Part shown: positions 1 through 13,099 of the stretch, one piece after another
How the letters are laid out: each line of letters starts with the position of its first letter
Numbering within the stretch: the stretch's first letter is position 1
Source of the DNA: Chromobotia macracanthus
Taxonomy: Eukaryota > Chordata > Actinopteri > Cypriniformes > Botiidae
NCBI GenBank assembly: GCA_036877525.1
Contig: JAZGTH010000002.1
Location: 1,341,001-1,405,000 of the forward strand
Direction of reading: 5' to 3'
DNA length: 64,000 nucleotides
The notes under the pieces: model-generated
What the model was told of the DNA's origin: nothing
Seen by the model: only the letters and a program-made list of their open reading frames with translations
Database searches by the model: none
Program-made: the position numbers and the translations under genes

Positions 1-419
1 TATACAGTACAGGGAAAGTATACAGTACATTATCGGTAGTATTTGTTGTATTGTCTTAATTTTTTAAAACTAATTTTTAATTTAATAATAATTTTTTTTT
101 TAAAACATGGTGTTAGTATTTAGTATTAGGTGTTAGTATTTCTAAATGTACCAAATAAAGAAATTGCTGTATTGCAGTAATATGAATGGTTTTATTTAGC
201 ATTTTGCCATTGCCATTTATTTTCTTTGTTTTAAAATAACATTTTGTTTTATCTTTTGTAGTGAAAAATGCCCTGGACATGTTTTTATGCAAATCTCCTA
301 AACATGTTTTTAAAGATCACTGTTATAAATATGACCTCATCAGGCACAGCACTGAACAGTCCTGATGGCAAATGAAATGTTTCTATGGCAATCAGACATG
401 CATGTGTGCGCATACAGAC
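1..419. other. Intron of slc35e2, no gene seen
   Basis: AT-rich sequence downstream of the last visible slc35e2 donor (minus strand). It starts with a short near-duplication of TATACAGTACAGGGAAAG-like sequence in the first 30 bases. No coding potential or recognisable repeat otherwise. Confidence 0.5.
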
Positions 420-3400
420 CTGAAGGTGACTGGAGAGATGCGGCCCATGAGGGCGTACGCTGTGACGCTCTGTAAGTGGAACAGAACGCCATCGAAGAGC
501 AGCAGCAACCCAATATCCTGAGACACTCTGAAGCTTCGATCACTCTTCCCCATCACAGGTATATCCTACAGGACAGTGAAATCATCAGTTCTCAGAGTGA
601 CATCATCAGCATAGTATTATCTCTGATTGTTTAGAAAGTAAACGCACACTTCTCAACATGCTACTTGGTTTAAGCTAACATGTACAAGTACTCAGGGTAA
701 GTGCTCAAATCTCTAAACCCAAGTATGAGCAAATGTAATAATGATGATTAAGTAAAAGCCACTAATTACAAAGATTTCTCCCAAACATCAAATCAGCAAT
801 AACAACCTCCATGTCTGTGATTGCTTATCCACTTTGTGTCAAATTGGGTAAGCAGTTAAAAAGCAATATCAACAGTCAGGGTCAGTAAACTGCTGTGTGA
901 GCGTGTTTTGGGGTGCGTGACTGACCATCAGGAAAACCCATGCAGGTATAAGCATGATCACAGCAGCAGCACTGGTGTAAAACTGAAGCTCTGGAGGACT
1001 AACACAGGACATATCACATGAGCGGTACTGATATTAGAGTGCCAGTCAAAGTAACGCCACATCGTGCATGTACGAACAAATCTATAGCACTCACCTGAAC
1101 TTATACTTGTCCCCACTCAACAGTTTCTTAGAAAACACATTCTGTAAGCTATAACATAAGACCTAAGCATTAGATTGTTTACAATGAAGTAATCAAAATT
1201 AACATTTGCTCTATAAGGAATTTCTGAAGAGCATTACCAGTCCACAACATTGGTGGAGAGAGCAGCAGAGAAGCCCAGCATGTTGAAGCTGATCTCCGTG
1301 GCCGTGCACAGAGCCAGACCTGCCATTACAGGAACCAGAGACAAATTCACCCAGAAACCTGCAACAACAACACACATATTATAAAACATAAATTATAAAA
1401 GCAGTAAACACCTTCATCAGGACACAGGCACTCGTACCAATATTGTTTACTGTACAAGCCGTAAAAAATTATTAAAACGACTATGAATAATATAATACTT
1501 TACAATAATATATCCAATAATATACAAAATTATTGACATAGTAAAGGCATAAGAAAACTGACAATACTGTAAATTCATAAACAACATCGAAAGTGTTACG
1601 TACCAGCCTAAAAGAACAACAAAAAATGGGCTTAAATACAGTGTTAGTATTAGCACCGAAATACTGTAAAGTATTATTGGACATTCTGCCTTTGACAACA
1701 ACAAGGGAAACATGTCCTAAATATGTGTGATAATACAGTTGTGTTTCATTATTTGCATTTATCATACTTTTCTCCCTGTTGTCTGTGACTCAGAACCAAC
1801 CAACTAGTTAAAATGCCTATATTACAGTGTATTACTTTATTTCTACAATATCGACTACAAATCAAATGTTGAGTTACATGTAACGTCAAAAAATAAAATG
1901 TATATATTTTGAAGAAAATGACTTCTTGTCATTATTGCAAAATCTGCTGCCACAATGAGGTTGTGAGTGGTTGCTAGATAGTGACCTACTATTCTAAGAC
2001 AAAAGATCCCACCCCGTGTCTCTGACACTCTGCTCTCTAGATATGGTTTGTATCTCTCCCTCAGTGTAACTCAATGACACTTTTTTCACCTGTTTTATCT
2101 CCACAAGAAGCCCCATAATTTATATGTGTAGCATAACCAATGTAGAAATATTATGAAGTGAAGCCCAGCACCTGTATATTCTCCCAGTATGAGTCGGGAC
2201 ATGATAACAGTGAAGATGGGCGCTGAGCTTTTCACTGTCTCAGCGAATGACACAGCTACGTTTTTCAGACTAACCAATCCCAACACCACAGTCGTGAACC
2301 TGACATCACACAGAATGAAAGACAACACAAAGAAAGACAAATAAGGCCATTGTGCCAGTAAATCTATTTCCATTGCCTTTTGCTCTCCTTTACCATGAGA
2401 CAGCATATATGAAGCCAGACCAGTTTTTCTACTAACTTTAACTAACTTTGTGCCAATCTGACAAAACATTTCCAGGTCAGATTTCCCCAATCTTAAAGGG
2501 GGCAAAACTAATTTTCATTACTGTAAACTGAGAAACTATCAGTTGAGAAATTATTAGTAAAATTAGTATTGAAATAATGTACTAAAATAGACTTTTCCAT
2601 ATGCAAAATACTTGTTATTTTGATTTGGAGTGAAATATGACCTGGACATTATTTTGACGGATTCACTCTAATACAATTTACACTGAAACACATAAATCAC
2701 TACAGCATACGTCATATCACAACACCTACAGTAAATAGGGATTAATATTATAGCTATACTATATAATATTATACAAGAATAACAAATAATGGATTTAGTG
2801 TACAGTGCAAACACACCTCATCAGTCCTACAAAGAGCATTATCATGAGAAAGTTGGAGGGGTATTCAGCACGGGATTTGTGCAGGTACAGGGGACAAGGC
2901 ACAAACATTTTAACACAGCCAATGAAAGTGGTGGAGAGCATCTGGACGGCTCCTAAATGATAGAACATGTCAGGTCCAGAGAACAGTTACATACAAAACT
3001 AAACAGTTTAAAGGCAAAAAGTGCTTATTAAAAAGGGCAAAAAAGTTGTTTTGGTCTAACACGTTTCACCCCAAAATAACAAGAAAAAAATGTTTCTATA
3101 GAGATTGAAGCGTAATTTAAGAGCACTATGTTTTTTTGAATTTACATTATTTTCAGGACAACAGAGCAAAATTTCCCCTCTAAATTGTCATTATGCATAC
3201 ATACATGTTACTTTTCAGCAGTTTTGTAACTGCCGTTATTATCAATGATTCTCATTAAAATCTGCTGATTGGTCACCATTTTTTATGCATTTTACAGCAT
3301 TTAATCACCTTCTTCCAAAGTTTGAAAGTTCCATGCACATTCACAATTAATATGGGGTCATGAAAGATGTATGCACATTCATTATTAAAGAATTAGTGAA

Positions 3401-3833
3401 ATGTTTTAGATTAGAAATAGATTACATGTTGTTCACACCACAAGACATGTCACGTCTTCTGCAACATCTCATGTCAACTTCTACCCATTTCCTATAGCAA
3501 ATTTGCTATCAACCCAAATAACAACTGAATGAATCGGAGTGTAATACCTCTTCCCAGATACATACCCAGCATGCTCGGCTCTCCCTCCAGCAGGGATAGG
3601 ATGTATTTGTTAAGAAACAGTGTGCAGAAGCTGAAAAAGTACCACAGCACCAGGTACACCAGAGCCCTGGAGTTCCACACACCCGAGTCAGCTTCCAGCA
3701 CTGTGGTCTCTGTGATGGTAATCTTCAAGACAGGTTCTCCTGGCATACTCTCACTACGTGCCAGCGTCACCCTCTCCTGACGCGTCCTAAAGGGCCAAAA
3801 CGTGGACTTTCCTGAGTGCTCATTGCCAGTCAT
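420..3833 (-). CDS. slc35e2: Solute carrier family 35 member E2, 5' seven coding exons (3' end off window)
   Basis: Multi-pass transporter of the nucleotide-sugar/triose-phosphate translocator (DMT) superfamily; family members sit in Golgi/ER membranes and the SLC35E2 substrate is not established. Exons read on the minus strand: 3566-3833 (start ATG), 2817-2952, 2172-2299, 1238-1358, 1095-1148, 926-998 and 420-565. All have AG/GT borders and compatible phases, giving 926 nt (about 308 of roughly 400 residues). The protein shows ITETTVLEADSGVWNSRALV, then SFCTLFLNKYILSLLEGEPS, VVLGLVSLKNVAVSFAETVK, SAPIFTVIMSRLILGEYTG and LLLLFDGVLFHLQSVTAYAL, all close to human SLC35E2B as I recall it. The last exon(s) (VASTVKHALSIW... 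in human) must lie left of position 1; nothing in 1-419 encodes it. The ATG is the only in-frame Met before the conserved block. Whether this is the a or b fish paralogue cannot be decided here. Confidence 0.95.
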
Positions 3834-4310
3834 GGTGCAGGAATGGGGTGGGCACCTACTATGTCCAGTAGGGCAAACTCCAGGGGTAATAAAGCAATGA
3901 AAGATCAGAGACTTTACTCCATACTACAGTACACAGCGGGACCACATGGCAATAGGTTTTGATAAAGTTAATCCAGACTGATGCACATCTATAAACACAG
4001 AAGAATAAATGAACAATCTAAAAATGATCAATAAAAACAAATAAATTATGGAAATTATGTCTCATAAGATATAAGTCTCAGGTGCCTGTGTTGCAGTCAG
4101 ATCAAAATGGGCAGATACAGTATAAACCCATGTGCAAATGATCTAATACTTCCTCTGCCATTATAATTAGAATCATTTACAGTAGATTGCAGCTGAAGAA
4201 CCAGCATGTACATATAAACAAAACCAAAAATCATGTATTATAAGTGCAGATGATATGGTTAGAGTAATTTTAGAAGGGTGAACATAAGAGGATTTATGAA
4301 TATATATAAA
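3834..4310. other. 5' flank or 5' UTR/intron of slc35e2
   Basis: Sequence immediately upstream of the slc35e2 ATG on the minus strand. AG dinucleotides shortly before the ATG could be an acceptor for a non-coding first exon, but no exon border can be fixed from sequence alone. Confidence 0.35.
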
Positions 4311-5807
4311 GCTCTGAAAAAATTAAGAGACCAAATTAAGAGACCTCTACATATATAGCAACCGTTCCATTTCAGTGTCTGTTGAATTCCATCACAGGCA
4401 CATCTCATTCTGCTTAATGAAGTAATGATTAAGTGATCAACTGAACCAAATATTATTTAACAAGGAAAAGTATAAAAAAAAACAGTTGTGGTCATCACTA
4501 TCCTCTTGCAATAAGACCAGCTGGATGGCAAAAACAGTGCTAGTAGAACCTCAAAAGTAAGTGGAATCAAATAATAACTGTTGACCATGCCAAAAGAGTT
4601 GAAAAGAAAAGTTTTAAGTGAGGAAAAGATAGGTTCAATTTTAGCTTTACTGGCAGAGGGATACATTGTGCATCAGGTTAATTCCATCCTTAAAATTTCA
4701 AAGACAGCAGTTCATAAAAATACAGTCAAGTTGCAGACATTGGGGACAACAAAACTACAGACCGGCAGAGGGGGAAAACGACTCTCCACTGAACAAGATG
4801 ACCGCCAACTCATTTGAATGTCAGTCAGAAACCGTAGGATGACATCAAGTCATCTACAAAAAGAATGCCAAATGTGCACGACAAGGGTTCGAAACAGGCT
4901 TCTAGAGGCAGGGCTGAAGTTGTGCAAAGCTAGAAAAAAGTCATCACAGGCTGAGGTTTGCAAAAGACTATAATGATTGTCCGTAGAGGACTGGAGTAAG
5001 ATCATCTTCTCTGAGGAGTCCAGTTTTAAGCTTTGCCCAACACCTGGTCATCTAATAGTTAGATGGAGACCTGGAGAGGCCTGCAACCCACAGTGTCTCA
5101 CACCCACTGTGACATCTGGTGGAGTACCTGTGATAATCTGGGGGTGCTTCAGCAAGGCTGGAATTGGGCAAATTCGTCTTTGTGAAGAGTGCATAAATCA
5201 AGCCACATAAAAGGTTGTTCTGGAAGAGAACTTGCTTCCTTCTGCTGTGACAATGATCCCCAACTTTGGATTGTTTTTTCCAGCAGGACAATGCTTTATG
5301 CTACACAGCTAGGTCAATCAAGATCTGGATGGGGGATTACCAAATCAAGACCCTGTCATGGCCAGCCCAATCTCCAGACCTGAACTCCATTAAAACCTCT
5401 GAAATGTGATCAAGAAGAACATGATGAAGTTTGATGGTCACAAGCCATCAAACAAAGCCACACTGTTTTTCACTGAATTTTTGTGCCAAAAGTGGCACCA
5501 AAAAGACTGGTGGAGAGCATGCCAAACGCATGAAAGCTGTGATTAAAAAACAGTGTTATTCCACCAAATATTGATTTTAGAACTCTTCCAAAGTTAAAAC
5601 ATTAGCATTGTGTTGTTTCAAATTTAGCATGAACTTATTTTCTGAAAATAAGTCTGAAAACACTGACTATTGTTTGTTGTTTTTGTTTGACCAGAGTTCA
5701 TTTTCTGCAAATAAGTGCTCTAAATGACAATATTTTGGGAGAAATGTTGTCAGTAGTTTTTAGAATAAAACAAACATGTTCATCTTATTTAAACACATAC
5801 CTATAAA
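4311..5807 (+). mobile_element. Degenerate Tc1/mariner-type transposon
   Basis: The left end begins AGCTCTGAAAAAATTAAGAG, the terminal-repeat style of fish Tc1 elements. A broken transposase follows on the plus strand. At 4581-4817 is the N-terminal helix-turn-helix region (KRKVLSEEKIGSILALLAEG, then STEQDDRQLI). After stops and frameshifts, 4977-5210 carries the catalytic-core motif IIFSEESSFKL and GGVPVIIWGCFS. The downstream 3' region (about 5570-5807) resembles the usual non-coding tail, but the matching right inverted terminal repeat is not recognisable. The element is a dead, right-truncated copy. The family call rests on the transposase motifs. Confidence 0.85.
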
Positions 5808-7420
5808 GAATATATATATTATACAATACACATACAAACATCTCAGCTCTTCGTATCAGTTTGTTTATTGTTTATGTATTTGCTTTTGTTTTCTTCCGTT
5901 ATGTTTGTTTAACAAAACGGCTTAATTTAATATGAACATTGTTTTTAACACAAATTACAAGTATGAAAAAGTTAAAATGTTATAAATAAGACATGTGTTA
6001 TGATTAGATTTAATGTCCATGTAAACAACCGATTAATGAAATACTATACATACAGTAAACATTGGTTAAAATGATACTGTTACAGTGATTTCATACTGAC
6101 CTCATACTTTTGCATATGCACAGAAATATCATCAGTTATAATACATTTTAACACCTGCACCCGACAGACACATCATACACAGTATTTTGTGATAAAATGG
6201 CATAGAAAAATAAGACATTACCCATTGTGTTGATCCAAGACACAGAACACACTTTATTGTAGCTCCGACGACACAATTAAAGCAGTTTCACATTACTTCC
6301 ATTAGACTTGATTAGCAGCAAGCTTGGGTCTCATACTGTACGTAAAAGAAATCATTTATGTAGAACATGCATGAATCGTATCAGTAATCGTCATTGTTTT
6401 ATATCGGATTAAACGTTTCTCTTGTGCCCTCGTTGTTTCCTGATGTTTGAGAAGAGATTGCGTATCTGTGCGCATACATTTGACGTTAATACACAATAAC
6501 GCTTAAAGGATTCTCTCCTATTCTAGCCAGTGTCGATTCATTATGCGCACTCACGACGCTGCTTTGACTGACATAACTACATAAACGTGTCCTTGCGGAA
6601 GTATATAAACTTTATAAAAATATTTTATTTGTTTTTTCTTGTTAAACATAAACATTTACAGATACAATAGATAAACAGTAAGGCACATAAACAATTACAA
6701 ATAAATAAAATTAACATTTATTTAGAACAGAGAAGTAAACAACACTTCTGTGATGGCGTTATCACGTGGTATTTGGTCTTTTTCTCTCCACTGTATAGAA
6801 TAGACCAATTACAATTGTCAATACTGGAGCTAATTTTTCTTCATTTTATCATTTTATAAAAAAAGCAGTAGGGTGGATTTTACTTTGTAATTTGGATTAA
6901 GATGTAGTATACAAGAAGAATGTTTCCAGCAAGATAAAGAAAAGTTTAAAGGAATGAACCATAAAACATTTGCAGTTTTTTAAAAAAACTTGTACTACTA
7001 ACCTACTACTAACCTACCAACAGATAATCTCAAATTCAGTTATTCACGTTTAGTACATTTCAATAGAATTTTTATTTCAAAGAATTAACATGCAATTTAC
7101 AAATATATAACTTATTTTACTATAAATTTAATCTAGATTGGATTACCTTTTAATCCAACTGATTTTACAGTAATTTATGTTGTCTGTTTACTTTGTTATA
7201 GATCTTTGATATAGATAATATGGCTACTGACCACTTTTGCTCTTTCTGTGTCACTGAGATGAGAGAAACACAAACACTCATTTTCCAACCGGTCATTTTA
7301 TGCACACACATACAAACAAAGCTTATAATGTTTGCAATAAGTGAATAACTCTTAAATAAATTACATGATTAGTATGCCATGATTAGGGGCACTATGTTGT
7401 ACTATACATTAGTATTTATA
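5808..7420. other. Intergenic DNA, no gene; possible slc35e2 promoter side
   Basis: AT-rich and mostly without recognisable coding or repeat content. The stretch 6440-6600 is somewhat richer in CpG than its surroundings, and being upstream of slc35e2 (minus strand) it could hold a non-coding first exon and promoter. That is inference only. Confidence 0.3.
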
Positions 7421-7760
7421 ATTAATAACTCCTCATGCCATACCAGGTGTTTATGACTTTTTCAGCCACACACAATCAGAGATGTTAAATAATACACCAG
7501 TCCTTCCCAGCTTTATAATGGTAAAGTGCATCCATCATAAAAGTAACCCATATGACTCAGTGGGATAATACATGTCTTCTGAAGTGAAACGATATGTTTG
7601 TGAGAGAAAAAGATTAATATTTTAAGCTTATTTAGTGATCTTTACATCGCATATGTAAATATGGTGGCACGTTGATATCGCCGCATCTTATTGATTTTGT
7701 CATGTGTCTCGATGACTAGTTACAAGACACTGATTAGATCAAAATTAACAGATAACATTT
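7421..7760. repeat. Copy of the fish 'ACTCAC..GTCTTCTGAAGTGAAACGAT' dispersed repeat
   Basis: The phrases CTCATGCCATACCAGGTGT and GTCTTCTGAAGTGAAACGAT recur near 28440-28640 and, diverged, near 46000-46600. They belong to a very abundant MITE-like cyprinid repeat. Borders are approximate. Confidence 0.5.
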
Positions 7761-7920
7761 CTTTAAAGGGGTCATGACGTATGGGATCAAGTTTCCCTTG
7801 ATCTTTTGACATACAAGAGGTCTTGATATCATCAATATATCCTGCAAGTTTAGAAGCTTAAAATGTCCTCCTTATAAGTAAGGAAAGCATTTATGTAATT
7901 GTTCACTGGAAAAAAAACCA
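7761..7920. repeat. 'AAAGGGGTCATGA' dispersed repeat
   Basis: Begins with TTTAAAGGGGTCATGA, the same start as a second copy at about 38605. Likely a short non-autonomous element; length uncertain. Confidence 0.35.
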
Positions 7921-8159
7921 AATGCAAAACAGTTGGATATGTGATATCACAAGGTAGACTAATTTCATGCACTGCACTAGAGCAAGATAACAACACCTAC
8001 TTTAACATCATTATATTGTTGGCTCTGTCCATGGGGGTTTAGTAGTAGAGAAGTGGAAACAGTCTTCACCTGACAGAACATTATCACCCATCATCTTGGT
8101 GGTTGACATCTTCCTCTGGGTGTGGGCCAATCTGGGTGGGAGTTGTGGAAATCAGTGAG

Positions 8160-9730
8160 CAGGGTGGGATCTAGGATATCGCCTCAGAGGACCCAGGAAT
8201 GGTCCTCTGGACAGTAGCCCTTCCAGTCCCCAAGATACTCCAAATGACCACCACGTCGTAGGGTATCCAGGATGTCTTTCACAGCGTAGACTGCTCTGTC
8301 CTCCAGGATCAACAAAAGGGGGGGTTCTTCAGCTGGACCAGGCTCTGTGGAAAGAGAGATAGGTGGTTGATAAGGTTTGAGTGGTGAAACATGGGAAGTT
8401 GGGTAGATTTTGGGTTGTGATGATAGTTGTAAATGATAGGAGATCAATGTATCTGGGACTTGCAGTTTCTTTAAGGGCATGTGCATCATGATATCTCTAG
8501 TTGAGAGCCAATTTTTCTGCTGGGATTGGTAGAATGGAGCTTCAGTTTGCCGGCGTTGGCTTGGATTTGCTGGCAATGCACTGCACTCTGAAGATAGTGG
8601 TGTGCTGCATCCCAGACACTCTTTCTCTCCTGAACTGAAGGGACATCTCATGGTTCCCGAACCACATGAACAGTGTAGGTTGGTAGCCGAGTTCGCACTG
8701 GAAGGGGGTAAGTCCCATGGAAGGTTGATGCAGAGAGTTTTGATCGTATTCGACCCAGCCTATGAACTGGTTCCAGTTGTTCATAATAGAAGATTCATAG
8801 ACCAATCTTTTGGATCTTCCTTTGTGTCTGCTGATTAAATTGTAGGTGGTAGCTGGAGGTCAGGCTTATGGACTCATCTAGGAAAGAGACGAAAGCCCTC
8901 CAAACTCATGATATAAATTGCGGACCCCAATCAAACACAATATCTTCTAGGATCCCAAAATACCTGAATATGTGGTTGCAAAGTAGTTCAACATTTTCCA
9001 TGGCAGTGGGCAGACCTTTCAAAGGAAACAAACATTGATTTGGAGAATCTAGCAATGTATAGGTAACACCTTCATTTGGTAAAGTTAGTATATCCGTAAT
9101 AAAATCCACTCCTAGGTGTGGCCATGGGTGGTTGGGAATGGACAGGAAGGAAGAAATTTAGAAGGAATTTGCCAGGAAAGGAATTTGCCAGCTGGTAGAT
9201 GGTGTGGGCTCTTGTTAATGGCAGTCTATGCAGCTTCTAACGAACCTTCTGGTATTGTTGGCAATGTTGGGCCATCAGAAATGGTCCTTAAGTAGTGAGA
9301 GGAGACCATTGGCCCCTGGGTGAGTGCCCAAACAAGTGTGAACAAAGTGAATAAGAGTTATGTTGAGCTCTTGGAACATATTGGAAATTGGGGGGGGGGA
9401 CACCCCAGCAAAGCAGGTTCAGTGGTATTGGTAGAGACCAAGGAGTTCTAAAGTTTATTAAATGGGTGTTTTGAGAGTTCCAAGTTTATTAAAATCACAC
9501 TATCTTGTGAAGTATAGTTACTTAACCCCATCTTGCTTGTCAGTGGTTGAGCTGCTTGACTTTTCTTAGATATTCCAGGATTTTGCAATTGTGGGTACTG
9601 TAAATGGATGTTGTGCACCCTCTAACCAATGTCTCCACTCCTGAAGAGCAAGTTTGATGGCTAAGAGTTCTCGATTGGCTATGTCGTAGTTTTGTTCTGC
9701 TGGAAGGAGCTAGGAAGGAGCATATCTGCT
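8160..9730 (-). mobile_element. Ty3/gypsy retrotransposon fragment with chromodomain (pol 3' half)
   Basis: Read on the minus strand, the pol domains appear in canonical order but with many stops and frameshifts. An RNase H piece lies at about 9720-9600 (YDIANRELLAIKLAL). A zinc-binding/GPY-type linker lies around 9330-9180 and the integrase core at 9109-8906 (MDFITDILTLP, then GILEDIVFDWGPQFIS, holding the second catalytic Asp). Integrase continues at 8805-8542 (NQFIGWVEYDQNSLHQPSMG). A C-terminal chromodomain lies at about 8330-8184 (GHLEYLGDWKGYCPEDHSWV). No LTRs, gag, protease or full RT are visible, so it is a 5'-truncated relic. An integrase with a C-terminal chromodomain is the hallmark of the chromovirus lineage of Ty3/gypsy. 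Confidence 0.88.
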
Positions 9731-9829
9731 AAACAAATCAACCCATTAACATTATTTTAATAACTTTCTGTCACAAGGGTCTGAGAACGATGCATGCCAG
9801 GTTTAACGTGGATCAAATGCACAGGCTGG

Positions 9830-10380
9830 GATGAGTTATTTCTTTAAAAAAGGAGAATGTAGGAATTCATAAGATGTTATTGTCTGCCGAAATTTGATTG
9901 GCTGCTGGTGGCCATGTTTTTTAATGTATCTGAGTGAAATTAGGGAATATGTTAAGACATCCATTAAAGAAGATGTATACCAGTTTTCAACTTTATCGAG
10001 CTCAAATTTATGCCATTATTATAGTTTTGCTGCTGTAGTGCTCCTATGGGAAAAGTACGGGAAAAGCTTGGACTTTGAATTTAGAAGATATTGGCCAATT
10101 AGTGAAAATGGGCCATGCTCACAGATTTCATTGGCTTATATCTGCTAAATGGTTTGACTGATAATTTTTTTTATTTTTTTTATTTTATTTATAACGTTTA
10201 TGAGGATCTCTAGATAATGCCTGCAAAGTTTCAGGCAAATCAGACAAATGGCCTGATTTGACCAGACAAAAATTTTGTAAACAATTTTCTAGCCTACATG
10301 TTTGTGGAGATATTGAGAAAAATGTAAATTAGCTTATCAGAGTGCCACCTAATGCCGGACAGGTGTGTAAAGATGTTCAA
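9830..10380. repeat. Dispersed repeat related to the right end of the window
   Basis: GGCTGCTGGTGGCCATGTTT followed by GCAAAGTTTCAGGCAAATCA resembles the sequence at about 63835-63960 (GGTGGCCATGTTG, CAAATTTTCAGGTCAAACAA). Non-coding, family not identified. Confidence 0.45.
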
Positions 10381-12900
10381 GTTCAAGTTATTTATATAGT
10401 GCTTTTCACAGTGGCACACTGTTACAAAGCAGCTGTACAAATGAAAATATCCAAAAAAAAATCAGTGAAAACTGAAAGTGAAAATGAAAGAGAAAGAAGG
10501 AGAGAAAATTAGGAAAAGGAAGAAAATTCAAAATTGATAAAATTAACAAACAATGATGATAACACAATGTACAAGCAAATGTTCTAAGCTATTATCAGCA
10601 GTCTTCCAGTAAGCAAGCCAACGGGGCAACAGTGGCAAGGAACCAAAACTTCAGTGATATATAAATGGAGAAAAAATCTTGAGAGAAATCAGGCTTAGCA
10701 GGGAGGGCCAGTTCTCCTCTGGCACGCTAATGCTGCATTCCTTGGCTAAAGCAAAAATTTTTAAAAAGATGTCCATCACATATTCCCGGTGCTTTGGGTG
10801 GGCCCAGTGCCGCTGTAGTCATTGTTCTATGGCACGAGGATAAGCACCTGTCTGTACCATAGCAGGGGCATTTCTCAGGAGGAAGGATGCTTGGCTAAAT
10901 AGATGTGTCTTTAAACTAGATTTGAACTGCGAGAGAATAGCTGAGCCCCAAACAGCATTAGGCAGGCTATTCCCGAGTTTAGGAGCCAAGTGTGAAAAAG
11001 CTCTGCCACCTTTAGTGGACTTTGCAATTCTGGGAATGACCAGAACACCAGAGTTTTGAGAGCATAGGGCATGCATTGGCTTGTAGCGTGAGAGAAGATC
11101 GGCTTACCTACTAAGTACATGGGGGCTAACCCCATGGCTTAGTAGGTAAGCAGTTGAATTTTATAAATAATACGAAATTTAATAGGTAACCAGTGTAGAT
11201 TGACAGAATTGTCATATGAGTCATATTTTCATATTTCTTGGACCTGGTAAGAACTGTAGCTGCTGCATTTTGGACTAACTGTAGCCTATTTATTAAGGAA
11301 GCTGGACATCCACCGAGAAGTGCATTACAATAGTCCAGTCTGGAGGTCATAAAAGCATGGACCAGCTATTCTGCATTAGAAGTAGATAAGATGCTACGCA
11401 GCTTAGCGATGTTTCTAAGGTGGAAGAAGGCAGTTTTTATAATATAAGCCACATGATTTTCAAAAGACAAATTACTGTCTAATATGACACCCAGGTCACA
11501 GTATTAGATAAAGTGCCGTTACAACCTTCTAATTGGAAACTGTAATCAGAGAGCTTCTGTTGTCTTGCGTTTGGTCCAATAAGTAATATCTCTGCCTTAT
11601 TTGAATTTAAAAGAAGAAAATTATGAGTCGTCTAATGTTTTATGTCTTTAAGACAGTCCGATAATTTAGCTATAGTTGGAATATCATCCGGTCTTGATGT
11701 AATATATAGTTGAGTATCATCAGCGTAACAGTGGAAATTTACAGTATGTAACAGTGGGGTCTAATAAACACGTTGCTGGTTTGGAAGTAATGATAAGCTT
11801 ATGTAGATCATCCTGGCCTATAGCTGTAAAGCACTGGAGTTATTCTAGAGGGGCAAAGTTTAAGAAGGGTGAATCTTCAGGTAAAGTTGCAGGTTGTGTA
11901 TTCTCAATTATATGGCATATGGTTTCAACTTTCTCTGTGAAAGAGTTCATGAAGTCGTTACTCTTAAAGTTTGATGGCACATTGTCTTCAGGTAGTATTT
12001 GTTTATTAGTTAATCTGGCAACTGTATTGAATAAAAACATAGGGTTGTTTTTATGTTTTTCTATTTGTGTGCTAAGATGAAATGCCTTTGCTGCTTATAG
12101 AGCCTTTATATAATGGGATATCTGTAGGGTTCAGTCCTAGTCGGCTGAGGTGCAGGCCGTCAGGACGAAAAAGCCTTGGTCGCTCCCAGAAAAGATTCCA
12201 ATTATTTATAAAGAGCAGTTTCTGTTCATTACACCAAGAGATTAACCATTTTTTAATGCAAATAGTCTGCTGCACCTTTAATTTCCTCGTTGGCATGTGG
12301 GAAGTGGTCCTGACATGATGATCTTCACTGTGGGAAATGAGCAGCATACCGTGTTGATCAAGGCGCTAAAGTCTTTCTTCAGGATTTCCGACTGCTTCAG
12401 CCTGGTGTAGTTCACTCCCGCGTGCAGCACAACAGCTTTGATGTTATCGTTATCTTTCAGGATTGCAGGTACCTGTGCACACACTGTGTTCACACCTTAC
12501 CCTTAGTGGAGGTAGCGTGAACACGCCGGACGATGAAATCTCCAATGACCACTGCATTGCGATCCGTCGTGTGGAAGGGGGCGAAGCGGTGGTGGGTAGC
12601 GATTTCGAAAACCGAAGGCGATGTGGGCTGGTCGTGTACTGGCCCTGCACATAGAGACAGACGGCATGGAGGTGATTGCAGTGTTAGCTACAAGCTACGG
12701 ACTTACCGGGGGTCTGGGTGCATTCACGTAAGATGTTCCCAGTGTGGTTCTCCACTCTCGTAGCTGGGCCTGCTTTTCAAGAAGGTCGGTAATCAGCTTC
12801 TCTACTTTCTCTAACTCCAAATGCACCATTTGCAGCTCAGATGAGTCATCACCTGCACTCATAGGTAGGCACAAATCCAAAACATTCGCCATTATTAGCA
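10381..12900 (-). mobile_element. Internally deleted LINE (CR1/L2-type with ES-domain ORF1)
   Basis: Minus-strand remnant of the same kind of LINE as the one at 15207-19300. The 3' tail is at the left (GTTCAAGTTCAAGTTATTTA at about 10377). The reverse-transcriptase C-terminal part is at 11350-11100 (MTSRLDYCNALLGGC, QLVQNAAATVLTRSKKY). A linker piece at 12040-11840 (FLFNTVARLTNK) matches the EN-RT junction of the other copy. Further right are ORF1 esterase pieces: FINNWNLFWERPRLFRPDGL at about 12250-12150 and AVVLHAGVNY at about 12440-12400. Most of the endonuclease and the RT catalytic core are missing, so the copy carries a large internal deletion. Confidence 0.8.
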
Positions 12901-13099
12901 TACAGAGAATGAGTAGCAACAGCAAAATGTAAACAATGCGGGGTGATATGGAATTGATATGGGAACCAATAATAATAAGTAAAAAGTAAAAATCGAGTTT
13001 TTTGATGCAATAGCGAATTATAAAGAGTTTTTAAGATCAACCACACTAACTCAAACCACACTGCAGTAACAAACCGGAAATGAGTCCCGGAAACAAGTT

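Noticed and set aside
1447..1765. Two overlapping hydrophobic open frames (88 and 94 residues) on the minus strand
   Set aside because: They lie in a slc35e2 intron, are AT-driven, and do not join to the neighbouring exons.
4870..4905. GGTTCGAA-like tRNA T-loop motif
   Set aside because: It lies within the Tc1 transposase coding remnant and has no tRNA fold around it.
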